Assembly: GCA_904501855.1 (NCBI GenBank)
Contig: CAJGCI010000001.1
Location: 38,489 to 102,488, forward strand
Direction: 5' to 3'
Length of the DNA: 64,000 bases
Origin: Oscillospiraceae bacterium
Lineage (GTDB): Bacteria; Bacillota; Clostridia; Oscillospirales; Oscillospiraceae
The position numbers were made by a program, and so were the translations under genes. Below, one piece after another: positions 19,171 through 30,100 of the stretch. Positions within the stretch are counted from its first letter, which is position 1. Every line of letters starts with the position of its first letter. Below the pieces are notes generated by a model. That model saw nothing but the letters and a program-made list of their open reading frames with translations. It made no database searches and had not been told where the DNA came from.

Positions 19171-19199
19171 AATATAGCAGATAAGGCAAATCACTTCAA
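19171..19199 (-). promoter_or_regulatory. Predicted promoter of the orphan transcript upstream of guaB
   Basis: TTGAAG (19194-19199) and TATATT (19171-19176) with a 17-base spacer, with TGC before the -10 (extended -10 character). Confidence 0.5.
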
Positions 19200-19272
19200 C
19201 TTGAATATTGCTGAGAAAAATGCGATAATTCAAAAGCATTATGACTACATGAAAGACAAGGTGTACTGAACT

Positions 19273-19830
19273 ATGCAATTTGAACTATTTGACCATCGTC
19301 CGGATCCGTCCTCCGTATCGGATGTGGAAAACCGCTGTTACGACTGCCTGGAACAGCTTCAGATTCCATTTACAAGAATCGATCATGAACCGGCAGACAC
19401 CATTGAAATCTGTCATCCCATCGAAAAGAACCTTGGCACAAAGATCTGCAAGAATCTGTTTCTTGCCAACCGTCAGCAAACCGTGTTCTATCTTCTGCTG
19501 ATCCCGGGCGACAAACCATTCAAGACGAAGTATCTTTCCAAACAGATCAACTCTTCCCGGCTCTCCTTCGGGTCCGCCGATAAAATGATGAAACTTCTTA
19601 ATATCGCACCGGGATCCGTCAGTGTTTTCGGACTGATGAACGACAAGGACAAGGCAGTAAGTCTTCTTATTGATGAGGATCTGAAAAATGATGAAGATAT
19701 CGGTTTCCATCCCTGCAAGAACACTTCCACGCTGAAGATCCGCTACGATGATCTGATCCATCGTTTTCTTCCCGGTATAGATCGGTCATTTCAATATGTT
19801 GAACTCCCCTGGACGTTTGATGATGAATAA
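19273..19830 (+). CDS. YbaK/PrdX-family prolyl-tRNA editing protein
   Basis: A 185-residue single-domain protein of the YbaK/ProX aminoacyl-tRNA deacylase family. It has the INS-domain-like features ICHPIEKNLGTKICKNLFL, then the conserved lysine in KTKYLSKQ and the GSVSVFGLMND loop. Stand-alone PrdX/ProX proteins hydrolyse mischarged Ala-tRNA-Pro. The gene stands alone on the plus strand between guaB and rpsU, both on the minus strand, and ends in a shared bidirectional terminator. The substrate is inferred from the family. Confidence 0.8.
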   Translation: MQFELFDHRPDPSSVSDVENRCYDCLEQLQIPFTRIDHEPADTIEICHPIEKNLGTKICKNLFLANRQQTVFYLLLIPGDKPFKTKYLSKQINSSRLSFGSADKMMKLLNIAPGSVSVFGLMNDKDKAVSLLIDEDLKNDEDIGFHPCKNTSTLKIRYDDLIHRFLPGIDRSFQYVELPWTFDDE

Positions 19831-19860
19831 AAAAGCACTCGAATATATCGAGTGCTTTTT
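19829..19860. terminator. Bidirectional intrinsic terminator between the prolyl-tRNA editing gene and rpsU
   Basis: AAAAAGCACTCGA (19830-19842) and TCGAGTGCTTTTT (19848-19860) form a perfect 13-base-pair stem with a 5-base loop. A/T tracts on both sides make it work in both directions for these convergent genes. Confidence 0.9.
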
Positions 19861-19866
19861 CTGTGA

Positions 19867-20052
19867 TTAATAATAGCGTTTATTTTTGTTCTTACGGGCT
19901 GCTTCAGATTTTTTGCGTCTTTTAACGCTCGGGCTCTGATAATACTCACGTTTACGCAAGTCAGCCATAACACCGTCCTTTGCACAGCTGCGTTTGAATC
20001 TCTTCAGAGCGCTATCCAAAGACTCATTCTCTTTGACGTAAATCTCAGACAT
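19867..20052 (-). CDS. rpsU: 30S ribosomal protein S21
   Basis: A 61-residue basic protein, normal length, beginning [21 protein letters not shown] and ending in a lysine/arginine-rich tail. S21 is the small-subunit protein involved in initiation and mRNA anti-Shine-Dalgarno access. It has its own promoter in the gap after leuS. The common Firmicutes partner yqeY (GatB-like) is not next to it. Confidence 0.95.
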   Translation of the reverse strand: MSEIYVKENESLDSALKRFKRSCAKDGVMADLRKREYYQSPSVKRRKKSEAARKNKNKRYY

Positions 20053-20122
20053 CTATATCCCTCCCTCCAAATGCGCTTTCACGCTTAAAGGGCCAAAAAC
20101 TAATTGGCTTTTTAGCATTAAT

Positions 20123-20151
20123 AGTATAATGGCTCAGTTTAACAAAGTCAA
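20123..20151 (-). promoter_or_regulatory. Predicted rpsU promoter
   Basis: TTGACT (20146-20151) and TATACT (20123-20128) on the minus strand with a 17-base spacer, immediately after the end of leuS. Confidence 0.7.
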
Positions 20152-20159
20152 TAAATTTA

Positions 20160-22580
20160 TTACGGCTTCACAATGATATTCATCAGGCGATTCTTGATAT
20201 AGATCCGTTTAATGATATTCATTCCGTCTGTGGCCTTCTGAATCTTCTCATCGGCCATAACCGCTTCAAATACAGAGTCTTCATCCGCGTCCATCGGAAT
20301 GGTGAGCTTGCTCTTAACCTTGCCATTGATCTGTACTGCGATCTCGACGCTGGAATCCACGGTCTTTTCCTCGTCGTACTCCGGCCACGGCTGCTGGCAG
20401 GCCATCTTGTCATCAAACTGCTGGATCTCCCACAGCTCCTCAGCAATATGAGGTGCAAACGGGCTGAGCATTTCAAGAAGGACCTTCATGTCGCCGCGGC
20501 TGGGTTTATTCTGATTGAACTGGTTGACCAGTGTCATCAGCTGTGCGATCGCGGTGTTGAATTTCATCTTATCGATATCTTCGCCGACCTTCTTAATGGT
20601 CTTGTGGATCTCCTTTTCATTTGCGGCAGAATAACTGAGGTCACCTTCCAGTTTCTCACATCCGAGCTTCCAGACACGATCGAGGAATTTCTTGCAGCCC
20701 TTTACCGCAGTGGGATTCCAGGGAGCGGCTTTCTCAAAATCGCCGATGAACATGATATAGAGACGAAGCGTATCAGCACCGAATTCATTGACAACATCAT
20801 TGGGATTCACAACATTCCCGCGGGATTTGGACATCTTCTCCCCGCCTTCGCCCAGGATCATGCCATGGCTGGTCCTCTTGGCGTAAGGCTCTTTAGTGGG
20901 AACGACTCCGATATCATAAAGGAACTTGTGCCAGAAACGGGAATACAGAAGATGGAGCGTCGTGTGTTCCATACCGCCGTTGTACCAGTCGATCTGATTC
21001 CAGTATTCCACGGCATCCTTGCCGACAAGGGCTTCATCATTGTTGGGATCCATATAACGGAGGAAATACCAGCTGGAACCGGCCCAGTTTGGCATCGTAT
21101 CCGTCTCACGCTGTGCGGGACCTCCGCAGTGCGGGCAGGTGGTATTGACCCAGTCCGTCATCTTTGCAATGGGAGATTCGCCGTTATCGGTAGGTTCATA
21201 ATCTTCCACATCCGGAAGAAGGAGCGGCAGCTCGCTTTCCGGAATCGGCACCCATCCGCATTTATCGCAGTGCACCATGGGAATGGGCTCACCCCAGTAT
21301 CTCTGTCTGGAGAATACCCAGTCACGGAGCTTGTAGTTGACCTGTTTGGAGCCGACATCGTGCTCCTCCAGCCACTGGATCATGGCCGGAATGGCTTCTT
21401 TTGCGGTCATTCCGTTAAGAAAATCGGAATTGATCATGATACCGGAATCATCTTTTACGGTAAATGCTTCCTCATCCACATTTCCGCCTTCCACGACCTC
21501 GATGATCTCCAGATCAAATTTCTTGGCAAACTCCCAGTCGCGGGTATCATGTGCCGGAACAGCCATGATGGCACCGGTTCCGTAAGTAGCAAGCACGTAA
21601 TCGGAGATGAAGATGGGGATCTTTTTACCGTTGACCGGATTGATGGCTTCCACGCCTTCCAGTTTTACGCCGGTCTTTTCCTTGGCAAGTTCCGTACGTT
21701 CAAAGTCGGACTTCTTACCTGCTTCCACCTGATACTGACGAACCTCATCCATATTGGAGATGACATTTGCCCATTTTTCCAGGTATGCATGTTCCGGGCT
21801 CATTACCATATAGGTGGCGCCAAACAGCGTATCGGGACGGGTGGTGAATACCATCATGTCGTCACCGGCGGTGGTGGCAAACTTCACATTTGCACCGGTG
21901 GAACGTCCGATCCAGTTTTTCTGCTGGATCTTTACGCGCTCGATAAAATCAAGATCATCCAGATCATCAATAAGACGCTCAGCATATTCGGTGATCTTCA
22001 GCATCCACTGGCTCTTCTCCTTGCGGATGACCGGAGCACCGCAGCGCTCGCAGACACCGTCGACCACCTCTTCGTTGGCCAGAACGACTTTACAGGAAGT
22101 GCACCAGTTAACCGGCATACTAGCTTTATAGGCAAGACCGTGCTTATACATCTGGAGGAAGATCCACTGGGTCCATTTGTAATAGTCGGGATCCGTTGTA
22201 TCCACCGCTCGATCCCAGTCAAAGCTGTAACCGAGCATCTGGAGCTGGCTTGTAAAGGTGGCGATATTCTGTTTGGTTACCTCGCGGGGATGGATATGGG
22301 TCTTAATGGCGTAGTTTTCAGTCGGAAGGCCGAATGCGTCAAAGCCGATGGGAAACAGGACATTATATCCCTGCATTCTCCTTTTTCTGGCGATGATGTC
22401 CATTGCCGTATAAGGTCTGGGATGTCCGACGTGAAGTCCCTGTCCGGAAGGGTACGGAAATTCAACCAGAGCGTAAAACTTTTCTCTGGTAGTGTCTCCG
22501 GTCACAGCGGCATAGGTCTTCTCATCCAGCCAGCGCTTCTGCCATTTCTTTTCAATTCGATTAAATTCATAATCCGCCAT
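20160..22580 (-). CDS. leuS: Leucyl-tRNA synthetase
   Basis: Charges tRNA-Leu. The 806-residue class Ia enzyme has the HIGH-type motif HVGHPRPYT near residue 37, the CP1 editing domain with the conserved [13 protein letters not shown] segment, a zinc-ribbon-like [11 protein letters not shown] insertion, and EKMSKSRGN. The start chosen is the ATG at 22580 with GGAGG eight bases upstream, giving [14 protein letters not shown]. An in-frame start 33 bases upstream lacks such a site. It follows rsfS in the long minus-strand block. Confidence 0.96.
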   Translation of the reverse strand: MADYEFNRIEKKWQKRWLDEKTYAAVTGDTTREKFYALVEFPYPSGQGLHVGHPRPYTAMDIIARKRRMQGYNVLFPIGFDAFGLPTENYAIKTHIHPREVTKQNIATFTSQLQMLGYSFDWDRAVDTTDPDYYKWTQWIFLQMYKHGLAYKASMPVNWCTSCKVVLANEEVVDGVCERCGAPVIRKEKSQWMLKITEYAERLIDDLDDLDFIERVKIQQKNWIGRSTGANVKFATTAGDDMMVFTTRPDTLFGATYMVMSPEHAYLEKWANVISNMDEVRQYQVEAGKKSDFERTELAKEKTGVKLEGVEAINPVNGKKIPIFISDYVLATYGTGAIMAVPAHDTRDWEFAKKFDLEIIEVVEGGNVDEEAFTVKDDSGIMINSDFLNGMTAKEAIPAMIQWLEEHDVGSKQVNYKLRDWVFSRQRYWGEPIPMVHCDKCGWVPIPESELPLLLPDVEDYEPTDNGESPIAKMTDWVNTTCPHCGGPAQRETDTMPNWAGSSWYFLRYMDPNNDEALVGKDAVEYWNQIDWYNGGMEHTTLHLLYSRFWHKFLYDIGVVPTKEPYAKRTSHGMILGEGGEKMSKSRGNVVNPNDVVNEFGADTLRLYIMFIGDFEKAAPWNPTAVKGCKKFLDRVWKLGCEKLEGDLSYSAANEKEIHKTIKKVGEDIDKMKFNTAIAQLMTLVNQFNQNKPSRGDMKVLLEMLSPFAPHIAEELWEIQQFDDKMACQQPWPEYDEEKTVDSSVEIAVQINGKVKSKLTIPMDADEDSVFEAVMADEKIQKATDGMNIIKRIYIKNRLMNIIVKP

Positions 22581-22609
22581 AATGTATTCCTCCAAACCAA
22601 TCTTATATA

Positions 22610-22978
22610 TCAAGCATGATCTTCGGTCAAAAATTCACTCAGTTCAATTTCTTCCGAGTCGCTCCACAGTCTTTCCAGATCATAGAATTCCCGAGCTTCT
22701 TCCGTAAATATATGGACGACAACAGCGGCAAAATCCAGAAGCACCCATGTGCCGGAACGATGTCCCTCTCTGCGGAGAGGCGGTTCTCCTGCCTGTGAAA
22801 GGACCTCATCCACGGTCTCCGTCAAAGCCTTGATGTGCGTGGATGAAGTACCGTTGCAGATCACGAAGTAATCCGCAAGTACCGTCTGTTTATCTGTTTT
22901 CAGTACCTTTATATTACGGGCTTTCTTATCATCCAAAGCCTTCACTGCCAACTGAGCCAGTTCAAAAGGTTCCATCAT
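22610..22978 (-). CDS. rsfS: Ribosome silencing factor RsfS
   Basis: Binds ribosomal protein L14 and blocks subunit joining under starvation. The 122-residue protein has the family core [29 protein letters not shown] and [14 protein letters not shown]. It lies 14 bases downstream of the LCP gene and 29 bases upstream of leuS. Its position beyond nadD-yqeK is the classic nadD-yqeK-rsfS arrangement, here with an LCP gene inserted. Confidence 0.93.
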   Translation of the reverse strand: MMEPFELAQLAVKALDDKKARNIKVLKTDKQTVLADYFVICNGTSSTHIKALTETVDEVLSQAGEPPLRREGHRSGTWVLLDFAAVVVHIFTEEAREFYDLERLWSDSEEIELSEFLTEDHA

Positions 22979-22992
22979 AGTATAGTGCTCCT

Positions 22993-24198
22993 TTATTCAT
23001 TCTGGGAATCCACTACAAGATCCCCGGATTTTTCATCTTCAGTAACATCGGATGGCAAGATATCGTTCTCGCCTGGTTTTGCATCTTCCTCATCCTTGAC
23101 GGTCAGGTCCGAATCCGCCTCTTTCGAAGGAACGACCTCGATTCCGCGGTCCTCAGCGCTGATAATATCCAGATTGGACAGCGTGATGGTTGCCTTGTAA
23201 GGATTCAGCTTTTCATTGATCATTTCGATCCATTCTTCTTCATTGATGAACACATAGCTCAGTTCATCCACCATGGCCGGAGTATTCGGCATCATCTGAA
23301 AATGAACCGACTCCTTTTTCATCAGCAGAAACTGCTGCAGATAAAAATACAGATTGTTCTTCGTCAGATTGGTTTCCACATATTTGTTGTAGATGTTGAG
23401 AAGCTCATCGATATTTCTGATATTGCCTGCAGTGAGCAGCTCATCCGACAGAGCACTCAGCAGATCCTGCTGGACTTTGATTCGGTCGAGATCTCCCTGC
23501 TGATACGTATTGCGGAACCGCATGACCTTGACGAAGTCCTCACCGTTCAGATGCTGCATTCCCTTATCGATATCGATATGAAGATCCTGACCCGGATCAT
23601 CATAATGCATATTCACAGGAACATCAAAATCAACGCCGCCGATGGTATCAACGATCTTGGCCGCTGCCACGATATCCACAAAGGCATAACTGTCAATGGG
23701 AAATCCCACCAGCTTCTCTATTCCGCGGCGCAGATTTTTAACGCCGTTTTCCCCCTTGGTCACGGACAAGGGATAGATGCTGTTGATCTTCTTTATCTTT
23801 GTACGGACATTGACATAGGTATCGCGCGGAATATTAACGATTTCCACGGAGTGGTTGATCGTATCCATCCGCCCTACCATGATCGTATCCGTATTGAGTG
23901 CCACTTTATCCATTCCAATGATCATAAAGGTATAGACACCGTCTTTGCGTTTGGAATTGGACGCCAGCGGCTTGGATGATGTTTTGGGACTGTCGGCTTC
24001 AACCATCTGCTGTTCCACGATCTCAGGAGGACGAAACAGCGCATTCTGAGCAACAATAGCACCTAAAACAAGAAACAGAAGTATCAGCAGAACGACGGGA
24101 AACTTGCTTTTTTTCTTTTTGACCGGAATATCATCCGGTTCTTCCATATAGAGGTCCTGACGGTCCTCGTACATTGTTTGCCGGTTATTTTTACGCAT
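22993..24198 (-). CDS. LytR-CpsA-Psr (LCP) family wall-polymer ligase
   Basis: Anchors anionic glycopolymers to peptidoglycan. The 401-residue protein has a short charged cytoplasmic N-terminus, one membrane helix (FPVVLLILLFLVLGAIVA) and the LCP catalytic domain. MVGRMDTINHSVEIVNIPRDT holds the conserved Arg/Asp pair, and VMRFRNTYQQGDLDRIKVQQ is the second signature. An acidic tail of about 50 residues follows. The start at 24198 overlaps the nadD-yqeK stop (TAATG), with GAAGGG upstream. Another ATG 27 bases upstream is in frame but has a poorer site. Confidence 0.92.
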   Translation of the reverse strand: MRKNNRQTMYEDRQDLYMEEPDDIPVKKKKSKFPVVLLILLFLVLGAIVAQNALFRPPEIVEQQMVEADSPKTSSKPLASNSKRKDGVYTFMIIGMDKVALNTDTIMVGRMDTINHSVEIVNIPRDTYVNVRTKIKKINSIYPLSVTKGENGVKNLRRGIEKLVGFPIDSYAFVDIVAAAKIVDTIGGVDFDVPVNMHYDDPGQDLHIDIDKGMQHLNGEDFVKVMRFRNTYQQGDLDRIKVQQDLLSALSDELLTAGNIRNIDELLNIYNKYVETNLTKNNLYFYLQQFLLMKKESVHFQMMPNTPAMVDELSYVFINEEEWIEMINEKLNPYKATITLSNLDIISAEDRGIEVVPSKEADSDLTVKDEEDAKPGENDILPSDVTEDEKSGDLVVDSQNE

Positions 24199-25367
24199 TA
24201 ATTGAGACCCTTCCGACGATACCATTCATACGCTTCCAATGTTGCAGCATGCAGAACATCCCCACGTTCACGTACTACATCGATGCTCATCTTCAGAGCA
24301 ATACACATTGCTTTATCTATATCGTCATAACATGCTGCCCTCAAATCCTCAACGCCGGGATAGGAGCGGTTCGGTTCGATGCAGTCTGCCAGATAAATGA
24401 CTTTTTCCAACATGGACATCTCCGGGCGCCCGGTGGTATGCCATCGGATCGCATCGTAGATCGCCTGTGAGACTCCAAATTCTCTTCGAGCATATTCTGA
24501 ACCGGTGATTGCGTGCAGAAGTTTCGGGTTTTCCCGTTCAGAATCGGTGATAATGATACCATACTTGTCGATCAATAGCAATTGACCGTCAAGGTCAAGC
24601 TTTTTCGTCACATCATGGAGAAGTCCGGCTTCTTCCGCTTCCTGAGGATCCAAGCCCCATCGTTCAGCTAGTCTGGAAGCTTCATCCCTCACACCATAAA
24701 CATGGCTGAGCCTTTTGGGTTTGTGAAGCGGTATGATCGTTTCTTCCAGCCACTTCAGGTTCATCTGTGACGAATACAGACGGTTACGGATGATATCGCT
24801 GTAGACAGAATCCATCAGAAGGTCATTTCCCTGCCGTTTCTTCAGCAGAGCACGGATCAGAGAGGACGACATGGGGAGCGGCGGTACGTCGATAAAATGA
24901 ATGACCGCGCCATATTTTTTTCTCAATGATTCCGCATGACCGAGAATCTGTTCATCATCGTTATCAAATCGGGACAGAACGATCAGTTCCAGTTCCTTCA
25001 ACAGATATTCAAAGCGATACCACTCTTCAAAAGAGAGCAGCATATCCGTACCCATCACGAACATCAGAGTATCCGACGGATACATTTTCCGCAGTGCCGT
25101 GACGGTATCTGCCGTATAACTGCGTCCTTCCCGACGTATCTCCATATCCGAGACCTGCACACCGGGAAGATCCGCAAAGTTATCAATGCACATCCGAAGA
25201 CGGGTGGCGGAATCCGGACTTCCCTCTTCCAGTTCCTTATGAGGAGGAACGTTATCCGGAATGATCAGAAACAGGTCCGGATGAACGTGTTCCGATACCA
25301 TATTCACAACGCTTCGATGGCCCAGATGCGGCGGATTGAAGCTTCCGCCAAACACTGCGATCTTCAT
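24198..25367 (-). CDS. nadD: Fused nicotinate-nucleotide adenylyltransferase and YqeK-type HD hydrolase
   Basis: A 389-residue fusion. Residues 1-197 are NadD, making deamido-NAD: FGGSFNPPHLGH carries the nucleotidyltransferase HxGH, and MSSSLIR closes the domain. Residues of about 203-389 are a YqeK HD-domain protein (diadenosine tetraphosphate hydrolase, symmetrical type), with the conserved histidine in RLSHVYGV and the HD pair in LLHDVTKKL at 251-252, then HTTGRPEMSMLEKVIYLADCIEPNR. In B. subtilis these are separate adjacent genes. The ATG overlaps the yhbY stop (ATGA). No frameshift is needed for the fusion. Confidence 0.92.
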   Translation of the reverse strand: MKIAVFGGSFNPPHLGHRSVVNMVSEHVHPDLFLIIPDNVPPHKELEEGSPDSATRLRMCIDNFADLPGVQVSDMEIRREGRSYTADTVTALRKMYPSDTLMFVMGTDMLLSFEEWYRFEYLLKELELIVLSRFDNDDEQILGHAESLRKKYGAVIHFIDVPPLPMSSSLIRALLKKRQGNDLLMDSVYSDIIRNRLYSSQMNLKWLEETIIPLHKPKRLSHVYGVRDEASRLAERWGLDPQEAEEAGLLHDVTKKLDLDGQLLLIDKYGIIITDSERENPKLLHAITGSEYARREFGVSQAIYDAIRWHTTGRPEMSMLEKVIYLADCIEPNRSYPGVEDLRAACYDDIDKAMCIALKMSIDVVRERGDVLHAATLEAYEWYRRKGLN

Positions 25368-25672
25368 ACTTTTCTTTCTTTCTTGAAATCGATCTTGGGA
25401 TTCTGAGGATTTCTGCGAAACAGAACAAATACATTGCCGATAACCTGTACCGATTCCGCAGCGCAGAGATCGCACAGAGTATCCGAAGCTTCACGCGCCG
25501 TGAGCAGTGAGGTCTCCAGGACCCTTCCCTTGACCAGTTCTCTTGCCTTCAGAGCATTATTCATTTCGGACACGGTATTTTCCGTAATACCGCCTTTTCC
25601 CACAGTAACGATCACATTTTCCTTGGAGGCCAGTCCTCTGAGCATGGCTCTCTGTTTACTGGTCAATGCCAT
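25364..25672 (-). CDS. yhbY: YhbY-family CRM-domain RNA-binding protein
   Basis: A 102-residue single CRM domain with the hallmark VTVGKGGITENTV (GxxG loop). Such proteins bind pre-50S ribosomal particles. The start overlaps rdgB by 17 bases and the stop overlaps nadD-yqeK. This yqeI-nadD-yqeK order is conserved in Firmicutes. Confidence 0.92.
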   Translation of the reverse strand: MALTSKQRAMLRGLASKENVIVTVGKGGITENTVSEMNNALKARELVKGRVLETSLLTAREASDTLCDLCAAESVQVIGNVFVLFRRNPQNPKIDFKKERKV

Positions 25673-26255
25673 TAAAATAATCCTCCAGTTTTGATTTAAA
25701 TACAGTCAGTGCATGAGCGCGATGAGAGATCTGCTGTTTCACAGCCCCCAGTTCCGCCATGGATTCTTCGTATCCAACCGGCTGGAATACAGGATCATAT
25801 CCAAACCCGTTATGCCCTCTGGGAGCTTCAAGGATGGTTCCCTCACAGGTGCCGTCCGCGCTGATCTCGGTTCCGTCTTCCAGGATACAGCAGATCGAAC
25901 AGATAAAACGGGCGGATCGATCGGTGATGCCTTCCATCTTTTTCAGAAGATACATGTAGCGATCTTCATCGCTGTCATCATGATTGCCGGTATAACGGGC
26001 GGAGTAAACGCCAGGTTCTCCGTTGAGCGCATCCACCACCAGACCGGAATCATCTGCAATGACCGCGCAGCCCAGCGCTCTGGATGCAGCAGTTGCCTTC
26101 AGACGGGCATTTTCCATAAATGTAGTCCCGGTCTCATCCACGTCCTCATTAAATCCCGCTTCTTTCTGACTGACGATCTCAACACCCAGATCCGCCAGAA
26201 GATCGCTCATCTCTGCGATCTTTCCCTTGTTATTGGATGCGATGACTAATTTCAT
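25656..26255 (-). CDS. rdgB: XTP/dITP diphosphatase (RdgB/HAM1)
   Basis: Removes non-canonical purine nucleotides (ITP, dITP, XTP). The 199-residue protein has IASNNKGKIAEM at the N-terminus, the metal site in VIADDSGLVVDALNGEPGVYSAR, and GHNGFGYDPVFQP. The start at 26255 follows GAGGAA and lies 4 bases after the ftsY stop. A longer in-frame start overlapping ftsY is not supported. Confidence 0.94.
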   Translation of the reverse strand: MKLVIASNNKGKIAEMSDLLADLGVEIVSQKEAGFNEDVDETGTTFMENARLKATAASRALGCAVIADDSGLVVDALNGEPGVYSARYTGNHDDSDEDRYMYLLKKMEGITDRSARFICSICCILEDGTEISADGTCEGTILEAPRGHNGFGYDPVFQPVGYEESMAELGAVKQQISHRAHALTVFKSKLEDYFNGIDQ

Positions 26256-26259
26256 AAGT

Positions 26260-27168
26260 TCATTCCTCAAACAGAGCCCGCACATAAGACTGTGCATCAA
26301 AGGGAATCAGATCATCGATCTGCTCTCCAACGCCAACCAGTTTCACGGGGATATTCAATTCGTTGGCAATTCCGAACACGACGCCGCCTTTCGCGGTGCC
26401 GTCCAGTTTAGTAAGGACGATACCGGTAATGCCGGCAAAATCAAGAAACTGTTTTGCCTGATTCAGACCGTTCTGTCCGGTGGTGGCATCCAGGACCATC
26501 AGAATCTCCACATCGGCTTCCGGCAGCTCCCGTTCCACAATACGCGTCATCTTGTTCAGCTCATTCATCAGGTTCTGCTTGTTGTGCAGTCTTCCTGCTG
26601 TATCGATGATCACGATATCCGACTGTCTGGCACGCGCGGCATTGATTCCGTCAAAGACAACGGAAGCGGGATCGCTCCCCTCGTTGTGCTTGATGATATC
26701 CGCACCGGCACGTTCCGCCCACACCGTAAGCTGTTCTGCAGCGGCGGCACGGAAAGTATCACCGGCGCACAAGAGCACCTTTTTGCCCTCATTGCCATAC
26801 TGGGCAGCCAGTTTTCCGATGGTGGTGGTTTTGCCGACGCCATTGACGCCCACCATGAGGATCACGGAGGGCACCGTATCCGTCTTGATCTTGGGATCTC
26901 CCACATTCAGCATCTTGGCAAGGATCTCGCACAGACCTTCCTTTGCCTCGTATCCTTTGCGGAACCGTCTTTCCCAGGTCATTTTTTTCATTTCATAAAC
27001 GACCTTTTCCGCAGTTGCAGCTCCGCAGTCGGACATGATCAGAAGTTCTTCCAGATCATCGTAGAATTCTTCCGAATCCGGTTTGAACTCCCGAAAGAGT
27101 TCTTCCAGTTCTTCCATGTTGTTTCTGGTCTTTGTCAGACCGGAGAACATTTTATCAAAAATACCCAT
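26260..27168 (-). CDS. ftsY: Signal recognition particle receptor FtsY
   Basis: Docks the SRP-ribosome complex at the membrane. The 302-residue protein has only the NG domain (N-domain helices, then G1 GVNGVGKTTTIGKLA, DTAGRLHNK, TKLDGTAKGG). It lacks the long acidic A-domain of E. coli FtsY, as is usual in Firmicutes. It is 14 bases after smc, a conserved pairing. Confidence 0.95.
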   Translation of the reverse strand: MGIFDKMFSGLTKTRNNMEELEELFREFKPDSEEFYDDLEELLIMSDCGAATAEKVVYEMKKMTWERRFRKGYEAKEGLCEILAKMLNVGDPKIKTDTVPSVILMVGVNGVGKTTTIGKLAAQYGNEGKKVLLCAGDTFRAAAAEQLTVWAERAGADIIKHNEGSDPASVVFDGINAARARQSDIVIIDTAGRLHNKQNLMNELNKMTRIVERELPEADVEILMVLDATTGQNGLNQAKQFLDFAGITGIVLTKLDGTAKGGVVFGIANELNIPVKLVGVGEQIDDLIPFDAQSYVRALFEE

Positions 27169-27182
27169 TATATATCCTCGTA

Positions 27183-30100
27183 TTAACGCTTCGCTGCCCT
27201 GATCGTCTTTTCCGTTTCCTCCATGCTCAGAGCAAGAACCTTGGAAACACCCTTTTCCTGCATCGTGACACCATAAAGGAAATCGGTGTTCTCCATCGTG
27301 CCACGGCGGTGCGTGATGACAATAAACTGTGTATGCTGCGAATACTTGCGCATATAGTCGGCATACCGGAGAACGTTGGATTCATCCAGTGCCGCTTCGA
27401 TCTCGTCCATGACACAGAACGGTGTGGGGCGAACCTTGATGATGGCAAAATACAGGGCGATAGCAACAAACGCCATCTCGCCGCCGCTGAGCAGACTGAT
27501 GCTGCTCAGTGCCTTTCCGGGAGGCTGGACCTGGATCTCGATGCCGCAGTCCAGTACATTGTCCTCATCTTCCAGGACCAGTGCCGCTTTACCGCCGCCG
27601 AACAGTTCCAGGAACGTCTCCTGAAATGCCTTGTTGATCTGATTGAATTTATCAATGAAAACGGTGACCATCTCGGAAGTGATATCCTGAATGATCACAA
27701 GAAGTTCCTTCTTGGAGCTGTCGATATCGTCCCGCTGAGAAGTCAGGAAATTATATCGCTCACTGACACGTTCATATTCTTCAATAGCGCCAAGGTTCGG
27801 AGTTCCCAGTGCGCCCAGCTGACGGCGAAGATCTGCGATCTCCTTATTGGTCTTCTGAAGGCTTTCCAGCGGCTGACGGATCTCCTGCGCGGAAGTATAG
27901 CTGAGTTCATAGTTGTCCCAGAGCTTGTCGAGCAGCTGTTTTTCCTCCATGTCCGCCGCAATCTTTTTCTGTTCCAGTTTCGCAACCGAACGCTCCAGAT
28001 TCAGCAGTTCCTTATTGGAATCCTGAACGTTGCGGTCCGTCTGGTTCCTTTTGCCCTCCAGATCCATCTTGGTATCGACGATCTTCTTGATCTCGTCCTT
28101 CCAGTGATCCAGACGCTGCTGCAAAGTGCTGTTTTTCTTCTCCAGCGAATCCAGCTGCTGTTTCATGCCGGCCACTCTCAGCTCCTCGTTCTCAATGGCG
28201 TTGCGGCGGGACTCACTGTCTCCCGTAATCGCCTGCAGAAGAGCTTTCAGCTGACTGATAGCGGATGATGTTGCACTGGACTTTGAAACGTTGGAAGTGA
28301 TCATATTCTGTATGCTGATCTGATCTTCCACCGCCATGGAACGTTGATACTGCACGGACTGAAGCTCCGAAGTGGCTTCATCCAGTTCCTTTGTATTCTT
28401 GAGGATACTGTTCTCGATAACGACCTTGTCCTGTTTCAGTCTCTCCAGCTCATTGGCTCTGGAGAGCATGCCGGCATTCCGGACGTAGCTTCCGCCGGTC
28501 ATGGAGCCGCCAGCATTGATCAGCTGACCATCCAGTGTAACGATGCGCAGACGGTTGCTGTTGTTTTTGGACATGCGGATCGCATCCGCAAGAGTCTGTG
28601 CAACGACGGTACGTCCGAGCAGATTTGCAATGATCCCGTCATACTGTTTGTCAAAAGAGACCAGATCATATGCCAGTCCCACAAATCCCTTTTCCTCCGT
28701 CGGAAGATCCTTCAGAACGTTGCCGCGGATCACATCGATGGGAAGGAACGTGGCGCGACCGGCATCTTCTCTTTTCAGAAGCTCAATGGCACTTCGTCCG
28801 TCATTCTGTGTGCTGACAACGATATTCTGCATCGCACCGCCCATGGCGGTTTCAATGGCAAGAGCATACTGGTCCTCTGCCTTGATCAGGCTGGCCACCG
28901 GTCCGTGAATGCCCTTCAGGACCTTATGGGATGCCTCCTTCATAACCGTACGTACGGCATTGGAGTAGCCCTGAAATTCCTTCTCCATGGCGGAAAGGAG
29001 CTGGATCCGGGAATCCATGCTGCGGGATTCCACTTGAAGAGAAGTCTGTTTCTTCTGGAGTGAATCTACCGTTGCCTGCCGGGACTGGATCTTCATATCA
29101 CATCCGCGGATGATATTATTCGCGGAATCCAGTTTTTCCTGATTCCCGATATTCTCCGCTTCAAGATCACGGATCAGCTTTTCATTGTTGTCGATCTGCT
29201 CGCAGATCTCCGTTGCACGCTGTTCGGAATTGGAGATATCGCCTTTCATCCGCTCAATGCTGGCAAAGGCATTACGGATATTCGTGTCGATAACAGCCCG
29301 TTCCGCATCATTGGCGGAGATATCATTCTGGACCTGAGAAAGCTTCTCGCGCGCATCATCAGCTTCCACATCCTTCTGATGCATACGTTCCAGAAGGCTG
29401 TCCGAAGAGGCATACAGAGCATCCAGTTCCGCGTGAGCCTGAGCCAGTTTCTCCTTGGCTTCCTCGTAACTGCTGTTGACTGCGTCGCTGTTGTCACGCA
29501 GTTTATCCAGAGATGCCATCCATGCAGAGATCTCCTTGACGCGCAGCACATCATGGATCTGAAGATATTTTTTTGCAACTTCCGACTGACGTCTCAGCGG
29601 CTCAACCTGAAGTTCAAGCTCTTCGATCTTATCGTTGACACGAACCAGATTCTCCTCAGTCTTCTGCAGTTTTCTCTCTGCGTCTTCCTTGCGGTAGCGG
29701 AACCGGGAGATCCCGGCAGCTTCCTCCATCACCTCACGGCGGTCTGCGGATTTGTTGGAAATGATCTCGCTGATCCTGCCCTGGCCGATAACGGAATATC
29801 CGTCTCGTCCGAGACCGGTATCCATCAGCAGTGAGTTGACGTCCTTTAAACGCACCTGTTCCTTGTTGATGTAGTATTCGCTGTCACCGCTTCGGTAGTA
29901 TCGTCTGGAAATGGAAACTTCGGTGGTATCCAGATCGAACAGATGATCGGAATTATCCAGCAGCAGAGTAACCTGGGCATAGCTCAATGGCGTACGTTTC
30001 TCCGTGCCTCCAAAAATGACGTCTTCCATTTTGGACCCGCGCAGAGTCTTCGTACGCTGTTCACCCATTACCCATAATATTGCATCGGAAATATTGGATT

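Noticed and set aside
19176..19263. Short plus-strand frame ending IIQKHYDYMKDKVY upstream of the prolyl-tRNA editing gene
   Set aside because: It looks peptide-like but has no start with a ribosome binding site and no recognisable family. It may be decayed sequence.
20448..22619. A 723-codon open frame on the plus strand across leuS
   Set aside because: It mirrors leuS exactly, has no ribosome binding site and no family motifs. It arises from the codon bias of the real gene on the other strand.
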